Positions 6,304 through 14,898 of a stretch of 32,266 nt of DNA are shown here, piece after piece. The translations under genes and the position numbers were made by a program. Positions within the stretch are counted from its first letter, which is position 1, and every line of letters starts with the position of its first letter. Source of the DNA: a virus; the IMG/VR virus record IMGVR_UViG_3300044712_001904, positions 1 to 32,266 of that record. One strand, 5' to 3'. Below the pieces are notes generated by a model. That model searched no databases. It saw only the letters and a program-made list of their open reading frames with translations, and was not told the DNA's origin.

Positions 6304-7086
6304 TCACGATGTCGTCACCGTGATCGTCCCCGGCCTGAACATCTGGTACACCCCGCCGGCGATCGAGGCCGGGACGTCGGCCGCCGGGGTCGTGATGACT
6401 GCGTTCGTGGCGCCCGCGCGGATCGCGGCGGCGAAGAGCTGCGACAGGTAGAGCGTCTCGCCCGGCTCCATGCCGTTGAGCAGCGCCGAAAGCTGGGCGG
6501 AGACGGCCTCGGGCGTCACCGCGCCGGTAACCGTCATCGCCACGTTCTGGGCGACGATCGTCGGCGGCAGGATCCGCATGACCTGGGCGCCGACAGGCCG
6601 CAGGCCGTCGATGTGCGCCGTGACCGCGTCCAGCAGCGCCTGCGTCGGGATCTCGGAGCCGGTCGAGACCGAGGCCGTGACGACCACGTCGACCGACCCC
6701 GCCCCCTGCGGCACGGGGAAGCACCAGGCGCGCGCCACGTTCGCGACCTCGAGCGCCCATTTGATGTAGTCGTACTTGTTGCCGCCCGCCGGCGGCCGAC
6801 GGATCTGGTCGAGCAGCCGCGCGAGCAGCTCGGAATCAGTCTCGCCGACCCGTCGCGTCACGCCCCGGATCCACGCGTGGTGCTCGAGATTGGCCGCCGC
6901 CGCCGTGTCGGGGAAGATCTGCGCGGCCACGTGGTCCATGTACCGATAGACGCCCCACAGCGCGCTCGCCAGGCAGGCCGACTTCAAGAAGATGAGCGAG
7001 CCCTGCGAGGTATCCGCCTCCGGGAACTGGTTGCGCCAGTCGGTCAGGATGCCGTCGAGCAGCTCGTCGAACGATTTCTGGATCAT
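6304..7086 (-). CDS. Baseplate J-like protein (Mu gp47)
   Basis: 260 residues matching baseplate wedge proteins of Mu gp47/P2 J type. Landmarks are an N-terminal helical region with FPEADTSQGSLIFLKSACLA, DTAAAANLEHHAWIRGVTRR, KWALEVANVARAWCFP and the repeated beta domains ending IAGGVYQMFRPGTITV. These proteins join wedge subunits around the tail hub. It is shorter than Mu gp47 (about 360 residues), so part of the central domain may be reduced. The start overlaps the stop of gp46 by 4 bases. Confidence 0.9.
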   Translation of the reverse strand: MIQKSFDELLDGILTDWRNQFPEADTSQGSLIFLKSACLASALWGVYRYMDHVAAQIFPDTAAAANLEHHAWIRGVTRRVGETDSELLARLLDQIRRPPAGGNKYDYIKWALEVANVARAWCFPVPQGAGSVDVVVTASVSTGSEIPTQALLDAVTAHIDGLRPVGAQVMRILPPTIVAQNVAMTVTGAVTPEAVSAQLSALLNGMEPGETLYLSQLFAAAIRAGATNAVITTPAADVPASIAGGVYQMFRPGTITVTTS

Positions 7087-7448
7087 GCGACCTCCACGAA
7101 ATGCCGGAACGCGACCTGCTTCCCGTTGGCCTGCGTGACCTGAACGTGGAGTAGCATCCGGCCCGCCTGCAGGTTGGCGTCAGAAACCGCGGACACCTCC
7201 ACCTTGGAAGCGCGGCCGCACTCGATCAGCCATTCAAGCGCCTCCTTGGCGTAGGACACGGCCAGGTCGACTACGCGCTGCGTCAGCTTTTCCCGTCGCA
7301 GCAGGTAGAGCCGGCTCCCGAACTTCGGGTTGAAGAACCACGCCCCCCGGTCGACCAGGAGCGAAAGGATCACGTTGTTCCGGATATCGACGGCCTTATC
7401 GAGCGTCTGGACCGGCAACCCGTCGACCATGTCGATGCGGAAATCCAT
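7083..7448 (-). CDS. Baseplate wedge protein (Mu gp46/GP46 family)
   Basis: 121 residues: MDFRIDMVDG, then VDIRNNVILSLLVDRGAWFFNPKFGSR is characteristic of the GP46 family, related to gpW/gp25-type wedge proteins that nucleate the sheath. It sits between gp45- and gp47-like genes in the Mu order and is translationally coupled to gp47. Confidence 0.9.
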   Translation of the reverse strand: MDFRIDMVDGLPVQTLDKAVDIRNNVILSLLVDRGAWFFNPKFGSRLYLLRREKLTQRVVDLAVSYAKEALEWLIECGRASKVEVSAVSDANLQAGRMLLHVQVTQANGKQVAFRHFVEVA

Positions 7449-7451
7449 CGG

Positions 7452-7940
7452 CTACACCATCCCCGGCGTCGGAGCGCCCGAGGCGCCGCCCTGCGGATCC
7501 GAATGCGTGTGCCCGTTGTAGATCGTCCGCATCTCGGCCATCGTCCCGTCCGGATCGGCGACCGAGGTTTCCGACGACAGCGCACCCTTCACGACCAGAT
7601 CGCCCGTGGTCTCGACAAGGGGGGCGTCGATCGTCACCTTGGCGCCGCACACGATCTCGATCTCTCGGCCGCGCTTGAAATGGATCTTGTCGCCTTCGTC
7701 GGTGTAGAGCGCGACCTCGCCTTCCTCGAGCGCGACGCGGTACCGGCGATCCTCGGTCGCGATCATCACCACGAAGTTTCCGCTCTCGATGAAGATCCCC
7801 TCCGCGCCCGGGAGCGGCCGCGACGTGAAGCCGTACTGCTGGAAGAACTCCCGCAACGAGAACGTCTCGAAGGCCCGGCCCGTAGCCGAGACCAGTTGGA
7901 TCGCGCCGCGGGTTACGCTTTGGACAATTGCCCGGATCAT
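7452..7940 (-). CDS. Baseplate spike/assembly protein (Mu gp45, gpV-like)
   Basis: 162 residues. The N-terminal half (FETFSLREFFQQYGFTSRPLPGAEGIFI) is the OB-fold region of the gp45 family, and the C-terminal half contains a short beta-helical run (VTIDAPLVETTGDLVVKG) and the metal-binding-type tip HTH (YNGHTHSDPQGG). It should form the trimeric membrane-piercing tip of the contractile tail. It follows gpP across a small plus-strand insertion. Confidence 0.9.
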   Translation of the reverse strand: MIRAIVQSVTRGAIQLVSATGRAFETFSLREFFQQYGFTSRPLPGAEGIFIESGNFVVMIATEDRRYRVALEEGEVALYTDEGDKIHFKRGREIEIVCGAKVTIDAPLVETTGDLVVKGALSSETSVADPDGTMAEMRTIYNGHTHSDPQGGASGAPTPGMV

Positions 7941-7956
7941 GTGCTACGCTTTCCTC

Positions 7957-8298
7957 ATGAAACGGCTGCTGTTGGCCATGATCCTGATCCTCCCGTTGAG
8001 CGCTTCCGCCGCCCCGAATCCCTGCTACAAAAATCCCGTCGTTCCCGTCACCATCCCGCCGGGCGTGGATCACCCCATCACCCTGGAAGCCAAGCGCGTG
8101 CTCGACATCCAGGGCAAGACGTTCACGTACGATCTCGGGGGCAAGAAAATCACGATCGAGGCGGCCGACTTCGGCGCCGAGCAGCTGCTTCGCGACATCC
8201 ATCGCGGGATGTGCGTTTCGAAAGAAGAGGTCGTCCTCGTTCCCCACTTCCTCGGGAAGGGCAACGACCGCTTCCGGAGCAAATCCCCGCTACGCTGA
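7957..8298 (+). CDS. Secreted hypothetical protein on the opposite strand, moron candidate
   Basis: 113 residues starting MKRLLLAMILILPLSASA, a textbook Sec signal peptide with a cleavage site after ASA, leaving a mature domain of about 93 residues with two cysteines (PCYKN, RGMCVS) that could form a disulfide. The gene is read rightward inside the leftward tail operon, between gpP and gp45, and its 3' end overlaps gpP by 9 bases. An in-frame ATG also exists at 7939. I see no Shine-Dalgarno; a weak promoter-like pair (TTGGAC 7920-7925; TGC-TACGCT ending 7950) would give a nearly leaderless message. I do not recognise the family. Opposite strand plus export suggests expression from the lysogen. 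Confidence 0.7.
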   Translation: MKRLLLAMILILPLSASAAPNPCYKNPVVPVTIPPGVDHPITLEAKRVLDIQGKTFTYDLGGKKITIEAADFGAEQLLRDIHRGMCVSKEEVVLVPHFLGKGNDRFRSKSPLR

Positions 8299-9384
8299 CT
8301 TGAGGACGCCCGGCGGCCCGAGCACAAGCTCGGTCGTCGTACCTTCCGACAGCGACAACTTGAACGTCCTCCCGTAGATCAGGAAAACCCCGTCCACTTC
8401 CAGCGATTCATCGACCACGCGGCACAGCTCGTTGATCCGCCAGTTGTTCTGCCCCTGGCTGTGGCCGGCAGCGGTGTAGGTGAGCGTCTGCGACGCCAGC
8501 CGGGCCTTTTCCATCAGCATCCGGGCGTGGAGCGCCGCCGACTGGTAATCATTGTTGTTGATCGCGACCAGCGTCTTCGGGACCGGCGCCTGGTCGTCGG
8601 TGAGGATCTTGTACGTGTTGTGCTTGCCCGGGACCATCGAATCGTCGCCCTGCTGCTGGCCGACCACGATGATCTTGGAGTAGTACTCCTTCGCGTCGTC
8701 CGCGCGCTCCCCGGATTCGACGTTGTTCGCGGAGCCGTCCGATTTCCGGTTGATCAGGCTGAACGCCGGGTCGCCGCCGGCCACCTTCGGGCGGCCGAAC
8801 ACGAACTTCGCGGCGTTGCCCTGGTAGATCAGGTAGAAAAGGAGCCCGCGGCTTTCGGCGTACTGCTTCAGCACCTCGAAGACGGTCTTGCCCGGCTCGA
8901 TCCGGGCGACCTTCTGCCCCTTGTCGAGCAGGTCGAGCAGCGACGTGGGGGCGGCGCCGCCCGCCGTCTTCTTCTTGTGCTTGAGCGTCCCGCGGATGTT
9001 CTCCTGATACTCGATGTCGGCCCGGTTGATGAACGGCAACGGGCGGATCAGCCGCTCGGCCAGCGTCTTGAGTTTCATCCCCTCAATCGAGATGAACGAC
9101 TCCGCGTAGTTGTCGATCAGGATCCCCATCTTGTCGCGGCCCTGGACGGTGAGCTTCAGGCCGCCCTTATCGTAGCGGCGGATGACCTTGTCGATCAGGC
9201 CGTACAGCTCGAGGTTCCCGTTCACGAACACCTTGCACAGCTGGCCGCCCCGGATCGGCGTTTCCGGGTTCGCCAGTTCGAGCGTGAAGGCGTCCGCTGC
9301 CTGGTACAGGTCCGACGCGAGCGAGTAGGACAGGAAGTTCTCGATCACCCGCCCGTCGACCTCGAGGCGAACGCTATCGAACAT
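8290..9384 (-). CDS. Baseplate hub protein (Mu gp44/gpP, phage protein D type)
   Basis: 364 residues. Features are an N-terminal hub domain (VRLEVDGRVIENFLSYSLAS, LFGLIDKV-like LYGLIDKVIRRYDKGG), IDNYAESFISIEGMKLKTLAERLIRPL, and the LysM-like/lectin-like segment KTVFEVLKQYAESRGLLFYL. These are the marks of Mu gpP and related tail hub proteins that sit above the spike and act as the platform for the tube. Its start overlaps the gpN gene by 11 bases, a conserved Mu-type junction. Confidence 0.9.
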   Translation of the reverse strand: MFDSVRLEVDGRVIENFLSYSLASDLYQAADAFTLELANPETPIRGGQLCKVFVNGNLELYGLIDKVIRRYDKGGLKLTVQGRDKMGILIDNYAESFISIEGMKLKTLAERLIRPLPFINRADIEYQENIRGTLKHKKKTAGGAAPTSLLDLLDKGQKVARIEPGKTVFEVLKQYAESRGLLFYLIYQGNAAKFVFGRPKVAGGDPAFSLINRKSDGSANNVESGERADDAKEYYSKIIVVGQQQGDDSMVPGKHNTYKILTDDQAPVPKTLVAINNNDYQSAALHARMLMEKARLASQTLTYTAAGHSQGQNNWRINELCRVVDESLEVDGVFLIYGRTFKLSLSEGTTTELVLGPPGVLKSA

Positions 9385-10714
9385 AGACGTTGACCGTCCC
9401 CTGGGCGAAGTTCGGCGCGGGGATCCGGTTGATCGCCAGAACCCGGTCGGCGGCGTTGCGCGGCAACCCGTGCCGCAGGCAGAGCAGGTGGACCGGCGTG
9501 GCGTTGTCGAGCGTGAAAGGGGCGATCTTCTCGCGTTCCAGCTTGACCCGGTTCACGTGTTCCAGGAGCGAGGCGGCGATCTGCTTGAGCACGGCGATAT
9601 CCCGGTTCGCGACGACCGCGGCCTGCAGGGCGGTCCGGACCGTGGCGAGGGAATCTTCCAGCTCCGGCAGCGTCATCACCGGCTCGGGGGCTTCGCTCCC
9701 GTGGTAGTAGCCGAGCATGTCGAACGTGTCCGCCTCTTCGGCCTGCTTCGACTCGGCCCGGCGAGACTCATCTTCAGAGTAGGCCGTGGCCGCCTCGAGC
9801 GCGAAGACGGTCGCCGACACGAGAGAGAGGTGCCGGATGACCGTGGCGATACCGGACGACCCGGCCACTCCTGCAGCCGCGGGCAACGATTCGATCTCGG
9901 CCGACAGGCCGGACAGCTCCCGGCCGAGCAGGTCGAGGAACCGGGCCGGGGCCGTCCTCACGCTGTCAAGAGCCCGTGCGTAGCGCTCCACGACCCGCGC
10001 GCAGGTGCCGATGACCCGTCCGGGCAGCGTCAGCCCGAAATCGATCGTTCCGATCAGCGAGTTGGCCGGCTGGGCGACGGCGGACATGAGCGCCTCGAGG
10101 CGACCGACGGCGGCGTCCACCGCGACCACGTATCCCAGCGCCGGCGAGGACAGGCTCGGCATCTGCGACAGTATCGAGGCCTCGGGCAGGATCGGCACCT
10201 CGGCGAGCGACGCCGCTTCGGTCGCCGGGATGCCCAGCGACCCGAAGTCGGACCGTACGTCGAGCGCGAACTTGTCGGCCGCGAGCGAAAGCGTGCGATC
10301 CACCTGCGATTCGACCCGGGAAACGACGTCGGGTCGGACTTCCAACTGCGCGGCCTGGCCCGCGATCGCCCGGTATTGCTCGACGAACTCGATATCGATG
10401 GCGGCGTGGCGCACCTGGTCGTTGTGCACCGCAAGTGCTTTTTCGACGCACCCCGACATCGGCCCGTAGACCGGGTGAATCAGCTCGAACAGCTCTTGGT
10501 TTCCCAGATGGTTCAGGAAATCGATGTGCCGGGAGTAGCTGTCGCCATAAAAATGCGCCGTGAACGCGACCGTGCGAGCCTTCTGCCCGAGGTCCTCGAG
10601 CAGCGCTCCATTGCGAAAAGGGAACTCGTGTTTCGCGATCGACTTCGAAAAGCCGTCCTTGATCTCTTCGACTTCGAGAACGAATCCATCGATCTTGACG
10701 ACACCGGTGGCCAT
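9374..10714 (-). CDS. Tail/DNA circularisation protein (Mu gpN)
   Basis: 446 residues. The N-terminal ~100 residues fit the DNA-circularisation N-terminal domain of Mu gpN: an opening FVLEVEEIKDGFSKSIAKHE, then FRNGALLEDLGQKARTVAFT and DFLNHLGNQELFELIHP. This domain resembles a baseplate/distal-tail protein and contacts the hub. The long middle (150-350) is Ala-rich and helical. The name reflects Mu genetics; in the virion it is a baseplate component. Order tape measure-gpN-gpP is as in Mu. Confidence 0.9.
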   Translation of the reverse strand: MATGVVKIDGFVLEVEEIKDGFSKSIAKHEFPFRNGALLEDLGQKARTVAFTAHFYGDSYSRHIDFLNHLGNQELFELIHPVYGPMSGCVEKALAVHNDQVRHAAIDIEFVEQYRAIAGQAAQLEVRPDVVSRVESQVDRTLSLAADKFALDVRSDFGSLGIPATEAASLAEVPILPEASILSQMPSLSSPALGYVVAVDAAVGRLEALMSAVAQPANSLIGTIDFGLTLPGRVIGTCARVVERYARALDSVRTAPARFLDLLGRELSGLSAEIESLPAAAGVAGSSGIATVIRHLSLVSATVFALEAATAYSEDESRRAESKQAEEADTFDMLGYYHGSEAPEPVMTLPELEDSLATVRTALQAAVVANRDIAVLKQIAASLLEHVNRVKLEREKIAPFTLDNATPVHLLCLRHGLPRNAADRVLAINRIPAPNFAQGTVNVYVR

Positions 10715-12490
10715 CTAGAATCGTCCCCGATTCACGGTCGGCGTCACAGTGGTGTTCGGATCGCTGGAATGCACGTTTGCTGCCTTCCACTTCTCCCCGA
10801 AGGTCATGTTCAGATTGATGTCATTGCGGATTTCGGGCTTTTTTCCCGATACCCCGAGCACTTCCCGCATCGACTCCTGCTGCGACGGGGGAATCGAGTC
10901 TTTCCAGTTGGACTCATAGCCCGACTTGTAGACAAGGGCCGCCGCGGCCGCGAGGGAAACAACAGCACCGATGACGCCCGCCTTTCCCAACGTGGAAAGA
11001 ACAGCCCCCTCGGCATCCCCAGCCGCATTGATGGTCAGCTCGCTTCCCGAAAGGTACCGCTTCAGCCCGCCAGCGCCAGGGGTGTCCGTGCCGCCTGCAC
11101 CGATCCCGCCGGCGGGCCAGTTCGTGACGAATACCGGCGTGACGCCGGTGGCGGCCTGGACACCCAACCCTGCTGTGATCCCGGCGCCGGTACCGCCGAG
11201 GCGCTTCAGAAACGCCATGACCCCGCCCGCGGACTTGACCGTTTTGAGGCCGTAAAGAAGCCCTGCCGCAGTCGCGGCGACGGCAACGACGCCGCCGGCC
11301 ACCACGCCGCCCATCGCCCCCTTCGACACGGTTTCCTGAAACCCGTTGTCGCGCAGGAACTTCCACTTGGTGATCCACTCGTTCATTTTCGCCACGATCG
11401 CGGTCAGTGGGGCGAGCGCGGGGGTGAACATCTCGGCGATCGTCGACGTGGCGGATCCCTTCAGCGACGTCAGCTGTCGGTTAAACCCCTCCATGCTGAT
11501 CGACAGCTTTTCCGTAAGGCTCAGGCTGTCTTCCATGGCCTTGCTGATCGACTCGAACGAGTTGGCGCCTTCTTCCAGGAGCGCCATCGCGGCCGGCATG
11601 CCCTGCTCGCCGAAGATCTTGTTCAGGAAGGTTTCCTTGTCGGCCTTTCCTTTGCCCTTCAGGCTCTCCCGCAGGATGCTGACCATCTTGGCCATTGAAA
11701 CCAGATTGCCGTTGGCATCCTTGAACTGCTTGACGCCGGCGGCCTTGATGAAGAAGTTCTTGATCGCGGTCCCGGCTTCGGTGCCCTTGATGCCCACCTG
11801 GGCCATGAGCGCCGAGAACACGAGCATTTCACGGGAAGATTTCCCGAGCAGCGCCATGTGGAGCGCAGCGTACTTCGCCGTCTCCACGATCTCCTCTGTC
11901 CCGGCGGTAGATGCAGAAGACGCTCGGGAAATCTGGTCGGCGAGCCCCACATACTGGTCTGCCGCGATCTTGAACGGCGTCGCGATCCCGATCAGCGCTT
12001 TCCCGGTCACGACGGGGTCCAGCTTCTCGTAGGTGGCCAGCGCGGCCGCGGCCGCGGCTGCACCCGTTTTGCCCGTCACCTGTTCGACGGTCGCGCCGGC
12101 CTTGACCAGCTCCTTTTGCAACCCCACGATCTGCGTCATGTTGAAAGGGGTGTAGGACTGGACCGTGAACGCCGTGTTCTTGATCGCCGCCAGCTCGTTC
12201 GCCAGCGTGCGCGCTTCTTTCCCCGACCCCGACAATTCCGCCCGGATGCCGAGCATCTCTTCCTGAAGATCGCCCGCAACAGCAACGGCGGGCTTCAGCA
12301 TCCGGTAAGCCGCATACGACGCGGCGGCAGCACCGGCGGCGACCTTGAACGACGTGCTCATCCGCCGGAACGATTGCGCCGTCGCGTCGCTGGTCTTCGA
12401 GACAGCCCGAAGATCCGACTGGACCCGGTTCCATCCTTGACGGGCCAGATCGACAAGGCTTATCGTGAATATGAGAGAGGTGGCGCTCAT
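10715..12490 (-). CDS. Tail tape measure protein
   Basis: 591 residues. The core TP901-type tape measure domain spans ~85-350 with TNAA-like helices, SRASSASTAGTEEIVETAKY, VFSALMAQVGIKGTEAGTAI and FGEQGMPAAMALLEEG. Two hydrophobic stretches (about 385-410 and 505-525) may insert in the host membrane during DNA entry. Length sets tail length at about 0.15 nm per residue, giving roughly 85-90 nm, somewhat shorter than Mu. It follows the frameshifted chaperone gene, the standard position. ATG at 12490 has only a distant GAGG site. Confidence 0.93.
   Translation of the reverse strand: MSATSLIFTISLVDLARQGWNRVQSDLRAVSKTSDATAQSFRRMSTSFKVAAGAAAASYAAYRMLKPAVAVAGDLQEEMLGIRAELSGSGKEARTLANELAAIKNTAFTVQSYTPFNMTQIVGLQKELVKAGATVEQVTGKTGAAAAAAALATYEKLDPVVTGKALIGIATPFKIAADQYVGLADQISRASSASTAGTEEIVETAKYAALHMALLGKSSREMLVFSALMAQVGIKGTEAGTAIKNFFIKAAGVKQFKDANGNLVSMAKMVSILRESLKGKGKADKETFLNKIFGEQGMPAAMALLEEGANSFESISKAMEDSLSLTEKLSISMEGFNRQLTSLKGSATSTIAEMFTPALAPLTAIVAKMNEWITKWKFLRDNGFQETVSKGAMGGVVAGGVVAVAATAAGLLYGLKTVKSAGGVMAFLKRLGGTGAGITAGLGVQAATGVTPVFVTNWPAGGIGAGGTDTPGAGGLKRYLSGSELTINAAGDAEGAVLSTLGKAGVIGAVVSLAAAAALVYKSGYESNWKDSIPPSQQESMREVLGVSGKKPEIRNDINLNMTFGEKWKAANVHSSDPNTTVTPTVNRGRF
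12437..12466 (+). promoter_or_regulatory. Candidate promoter for a plus-strand small ORF
   Basis: TTGACG, 18 bases, TATCGT (matches 5/6 and 4/6 to the sigma70 boxes) lie inside the tape measure gene on the opposite strand, 22 bases upstream of a small membrane-protein frame that has an AGAGAGG ribosome site. Confidence 0.35.
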
Positions 12491-12617
12491 GGACTGGACA
12501 GACCTCGGTTACATCGGCGGCGGATTATTGATGCTTGGCGCTTGCTGGCTCGCATACAGGGTCATCGACGTCGTTTCCCTTCTGCTTTTCGGGCGCCTGA
12601 CGGCACGCCGGTAGCGC
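12489..12617 (+). CDS. Possible 42-residue single-helix membrane protein
   Basis: ATG at 12489 follows AGAGAGG by a good distance and opens 42 codons ending in TAG. The product has a strongly hydrophobic segment (YIGGGLLMLGACWLAYRVID, then VSLLLFG) and a basic end (RLTARR), a plausible small membrane protein. It overlaps the tape measure start head to head and the frameshift extension of the chaperone gene antisense, so chance is a real alternative. It may be another lysogen-expressed gene like that at 7957-8298. Confidence 0.35.
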
Positions 12618-13081
12618 TCTTTCTCGCGACAAACGTCTTCGCTCCGCTCTTTTCGCCTATGATCTCCGAATACGCGTTCAGATACCCTCTCGCATCGGCG
12701 AGCGACAGCCCGAGCGCCTCCTCGTGACGGAACCCGAGCTTCAGAAGCGCCAGGACCAGCTTTCGGGGATCACGTTGCCGGTTCTCGAAACGAGCGCAGG
12801 CGCCCCTCCAGCACCCCCTTGGCCCTTACCAGCGCTTCGGAGTCCACCTCGGTCAGCGACATGACCAGGTCGGGCGTGATCTCGCTCTTCGGGATGTCCC
12901 CCAGGGAAAGAATGGTCTTGGCCATGATGCAGACGCCGCAATAGGCGTCGTTCAGCCGGGCACGGTCTTCTTCCATCGCCTCGACGGAATCCCGGACGAG
13001 CTGGGGGCGAAGCTCGAAGTCGCGATGAACGCGCCCCCCGTGCTCCACCCCCATCAGCAGTTTTCCCTTTTCCGTGATCAT
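12562..13081 (-). CDS. Tail assembly chaperone, frameshifted long form
   Basis: The short chaperone frame ends at 12770, but a second open frame continues to a TGA at 12562-12564 and encodes LVLALLKLGFRHEEALGLSL and RGYLNAYSEIIGEKSG, a typical tail chaperone C-terminal part with no start of its own. The second frame is reached by a -2 (or +1) shift. An in-frame TAA at 12826-12828 limits the shift to 12770-12825, where AAGGGGGTG (G run 12814-12818) and GAGGGGCGC are candidate slip sites. Phage Mu is known to use a -2 frameshift at this gene pair. A -2 product would be 173 residues and wrap the tape measure before tube polymerisation. Confidence 0.7.
12770..13081 (-). CDS. Tail assembly chaperone, short form (Mu gp41-like)
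   Basis: 103 residues: MITEKGKLLMG, GGRVHRDFELRPQLVRDSVE, then DAYCGVCIMAKTILSLGD and ITPDLVMSLTEVDSEALVRA. This is the pattern of the Mu/P2 'G' type tail chaperone, placed between tube and tape measure. It overlaps the tube gene by 4 bases. The unshifted product is normally made in excess over the frameshifted one. Confidence 0.85.
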   Translation of the reverse strand: MITEKGKLLMGVEHGGRVHRDFELRPQLVRDSVEAMEEDRARLNDAYCGVCIMAKTILSLGDIPKSEITPDLVMSLTEVDSEALVRAKGVLEGRLRSFREPAT

Positions 13082-13434
13082 CCCTGCCGTCCTTCCGCCG
13101 AAAGCTCGATGGTCTTGGTGACCTCGTTCTCGCCGTCATACTTCTCGGCGCCGACCTTGGTGACGTAGACCCCGGTGAAGATGATCGGAGCGGCGCCGCC
13201 CTCCGGGATGATCGTGAGCGTGCCGTTCCGAACGTTCAGGAAGTCGATCGCGCCCACGGTCGGCACGACGTATTCGACGTCGACGCCGTGGCGCAGCGTC
13301 TGCTCGATGTGGCCGGTCTTGTGCATGAGCTTGACCACCTTGAACTTCTCGAGTTCCTTGATGGTGGCCGACTTGAAGTCCGTGATGGCCCGGCCGTCGA
13401 TGGCCAGTTCGATGCGTGCGAGGTACGTTCCCAT
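13078..13434 (-). CDS. Tail tube protein (Mu gpM type)
   Basis: 118 residues, beta-rich, with the Mu/P2-type tube pattern: ARIELAIDGRAITDFKSATI, LMHKTGHIEQTLRHGVDVEY and LTIIPEGGAAPIIFTGVYVT. It polymerises into the inner tube around the tape measure. It lies directly between sheath and chaperone genes, as in Mu and P2 relatives. Confidence 0.93.
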   Translation of the reverse strand: MGTYLARIELAIDGRAITDFKSATIKELEKFKVVKLMHKTGHIEQTLRHGVDVEYVVPTVGAIDFLNVRNGTLTIIPEGGAAPIIFTGVYVTKVGAEKYDGENEVTKTIELSAEGRQG

Positions 13435-13461
13435 GTCGATTCGCTCCTCTTCGGTTCGTGG

Positions 13462-14898
13462 TTACAGCAGCAGGTCGAGGCGGCCGGCCGAGATGTGCAT
13501 GCCGTTGACCACGTCGGTCGGGATCTTCCAGTTGATCCGGTTCGGATCCTGCGAATCGCGCTCGACGATCAGCCCGTCGATGTGGTCCATGACGGCCTCG
13601 ACGATTTCCAGCTCCTCGAGCTTCAGGAGCACGTCCAGCAGCTCGGTCCGGACCAGCGTGGGCGTTTTCGCGAACAGCTTCTCCCGGGGGAACCGGAGCG
13701 ACAGCCGTTCCCGGCACGCCTTCCGGACGTAGTCGAGCGTCCGGATGGTGGTCAGGTCGAGCAGGGCGATATCGGGAACGCCGGCGGCATTCTCGACGTA
13801 GGTCGAGATCACGCGGACGAACTGGACGCGCTCGCCGGGGCCGACTTCCAGCGGCGTGACGCCGTTGTAGAGGCAGGATTCCTGCTCCGTGCGGGTGAGC
13901 CGGTCGGCGATCGCCGGGACCGCGATCCCGCGGATTTCGAGCGTGTTGAGCGGCTTGGCGGGGTCCTCTTCGCCGGCGATGACGGCCGCGCAACCGGCGG
14001 CCAGTTCGCACGGAAGGCTCTGCGCCTTGCTGGCCGCGGTGTACCGCAGGAAGGGCAGGGTGATGCGCGGGTAGTTGAGCGTGCCGCCGAGCGTGGTGGC
14101 CGATGCGAGCGCGGCGGTGAACGCCATGACGGCGATTCCGGAACGCTGCTCGATCGCGCCGGAGACGGTTTCCAGGTGCGCCTTCAGGGCGGCGTAGCTG
14201 GTCGCGTCGTTGTAGGGGCTCACGATGACGTGGAACTGCGAGGGGGCGATCGGCGCCAGCGCGGAGGCGAGCACGGGGTCCACCGCGCCCGAAGCCATCG
14301 CCACGACGACGGCGGTGACGCCGGCGGCCGCGACCGAGGCCGAGAGGGCGATCGCGTTGCCCAGCGTGCCCTTGTTGCGGGCGGTGAAGGTCACCACGCC
14401 CGCGTTGTTCGAGCCGGTGGCCGGGAGGTCGGGATACTTGTCCAGCTCCGCGACCAGCGCGGCGCCGATCTCGGTGGCGGTGGCGGCCGACGCGATCCCG
14501 ATCTCGATGCGCTGCGCGCCGACGTAGACGACGAGCGATCCGGATCCGGTCGCGGGGCCCGCGATCGTCACCGTGCCCGAGGCCGCGACGCCCGTGTCGG
14601 AATCGTCCAGGGCGCAGACCGTCAGGTCGAGGTACGGGTTTGCCTTGATGGCGGCCTTCGCCATCAGGTGCGCCATGGAGCCGCGCCCGAAATAGGTTGC
14701 GGCTTCGGCGTCGGAGAACACCGGCGTCGGGACCAGCTCGGCGACCGTGCCGGCGGCGAGGCGCTGACCGATGAGCAGCACGCGCTGCAGGTTGCTCGGC
14801 AACGTGCCGGCGGCGAGCTTGGTATTGAACTCCGCGTAGACCCCCGGCTTGCGGATCGACGAGGGGATCGATTCGAAACTGATGTTGGGGCTGCCCAT
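13462..14898 (-). CDS. Contractile tail sheath protein (Mu gpL type)
   Basis: 478 residues. The N-terminus FESIPSSIRKPGVYAEFNT and RVLLIGQRLAAGT are the Mu-type sheath start; the centre carries an inserted beta domain (GTVTIAGPATGSGSLVVYVG). The C-terminal part RTLDYVRKACRERLSLRFPR and the segment near DPNRINWKIPTDVVNG hold the strands that link neighbouring sheath subunits. This fixes the virion as a myovirus. The start immediately follows the preceding stop (TAGATG). Confidence 0.95.
   Translation of the reverse strand: MGSPNISFESIPSSIRKPGVYAEFNTKLAAGTLPSNLQRVLLIGQRLAAGTVAELVPTPVFSDAEAATYFGRGSMAHLMAKAAIKANPYLDLTVCALDDSDTGVAASGTVTIAGPATGSGSLVVYVGAQRIEIGIASAATATEIGAALVAELDKYPDLPATGSNNAGVVTFTARNKGTLGNAIALSASVAAAGVTAVVVAMASGAVDPVLASALAPIAPSQFHVIVSPYNDATSYAALKAHLETVSGAIEQRSGIAVMAFTAALASATTLGGTLNYPRITLPFLRYTAASKAQSLPCELAAGCAAVIAGEEDPAKPLNTLEIRGIAVPAIADRLTRTEQESCLYNGVTPLEVGPGERVQFVRVISTYVENAAGVPDIALLDLTTIRTLDYVRKACRERLSLRFPREKLFAKTPTLVRTELLDVLLKLEELEIVEAVMDHIDGLIVERDSQDPNRINWKIPTDVVNGMHISAGRLDLLL

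Noticed and set aside
8070-8327. Minus-strand 85-codon gene continuing the tail operon between gpP and gp45
   Set aside because: Ser/Arg/Pro-rich composition and no family likeness, while the plus-strand frame in the same place has a clear signal peptide.
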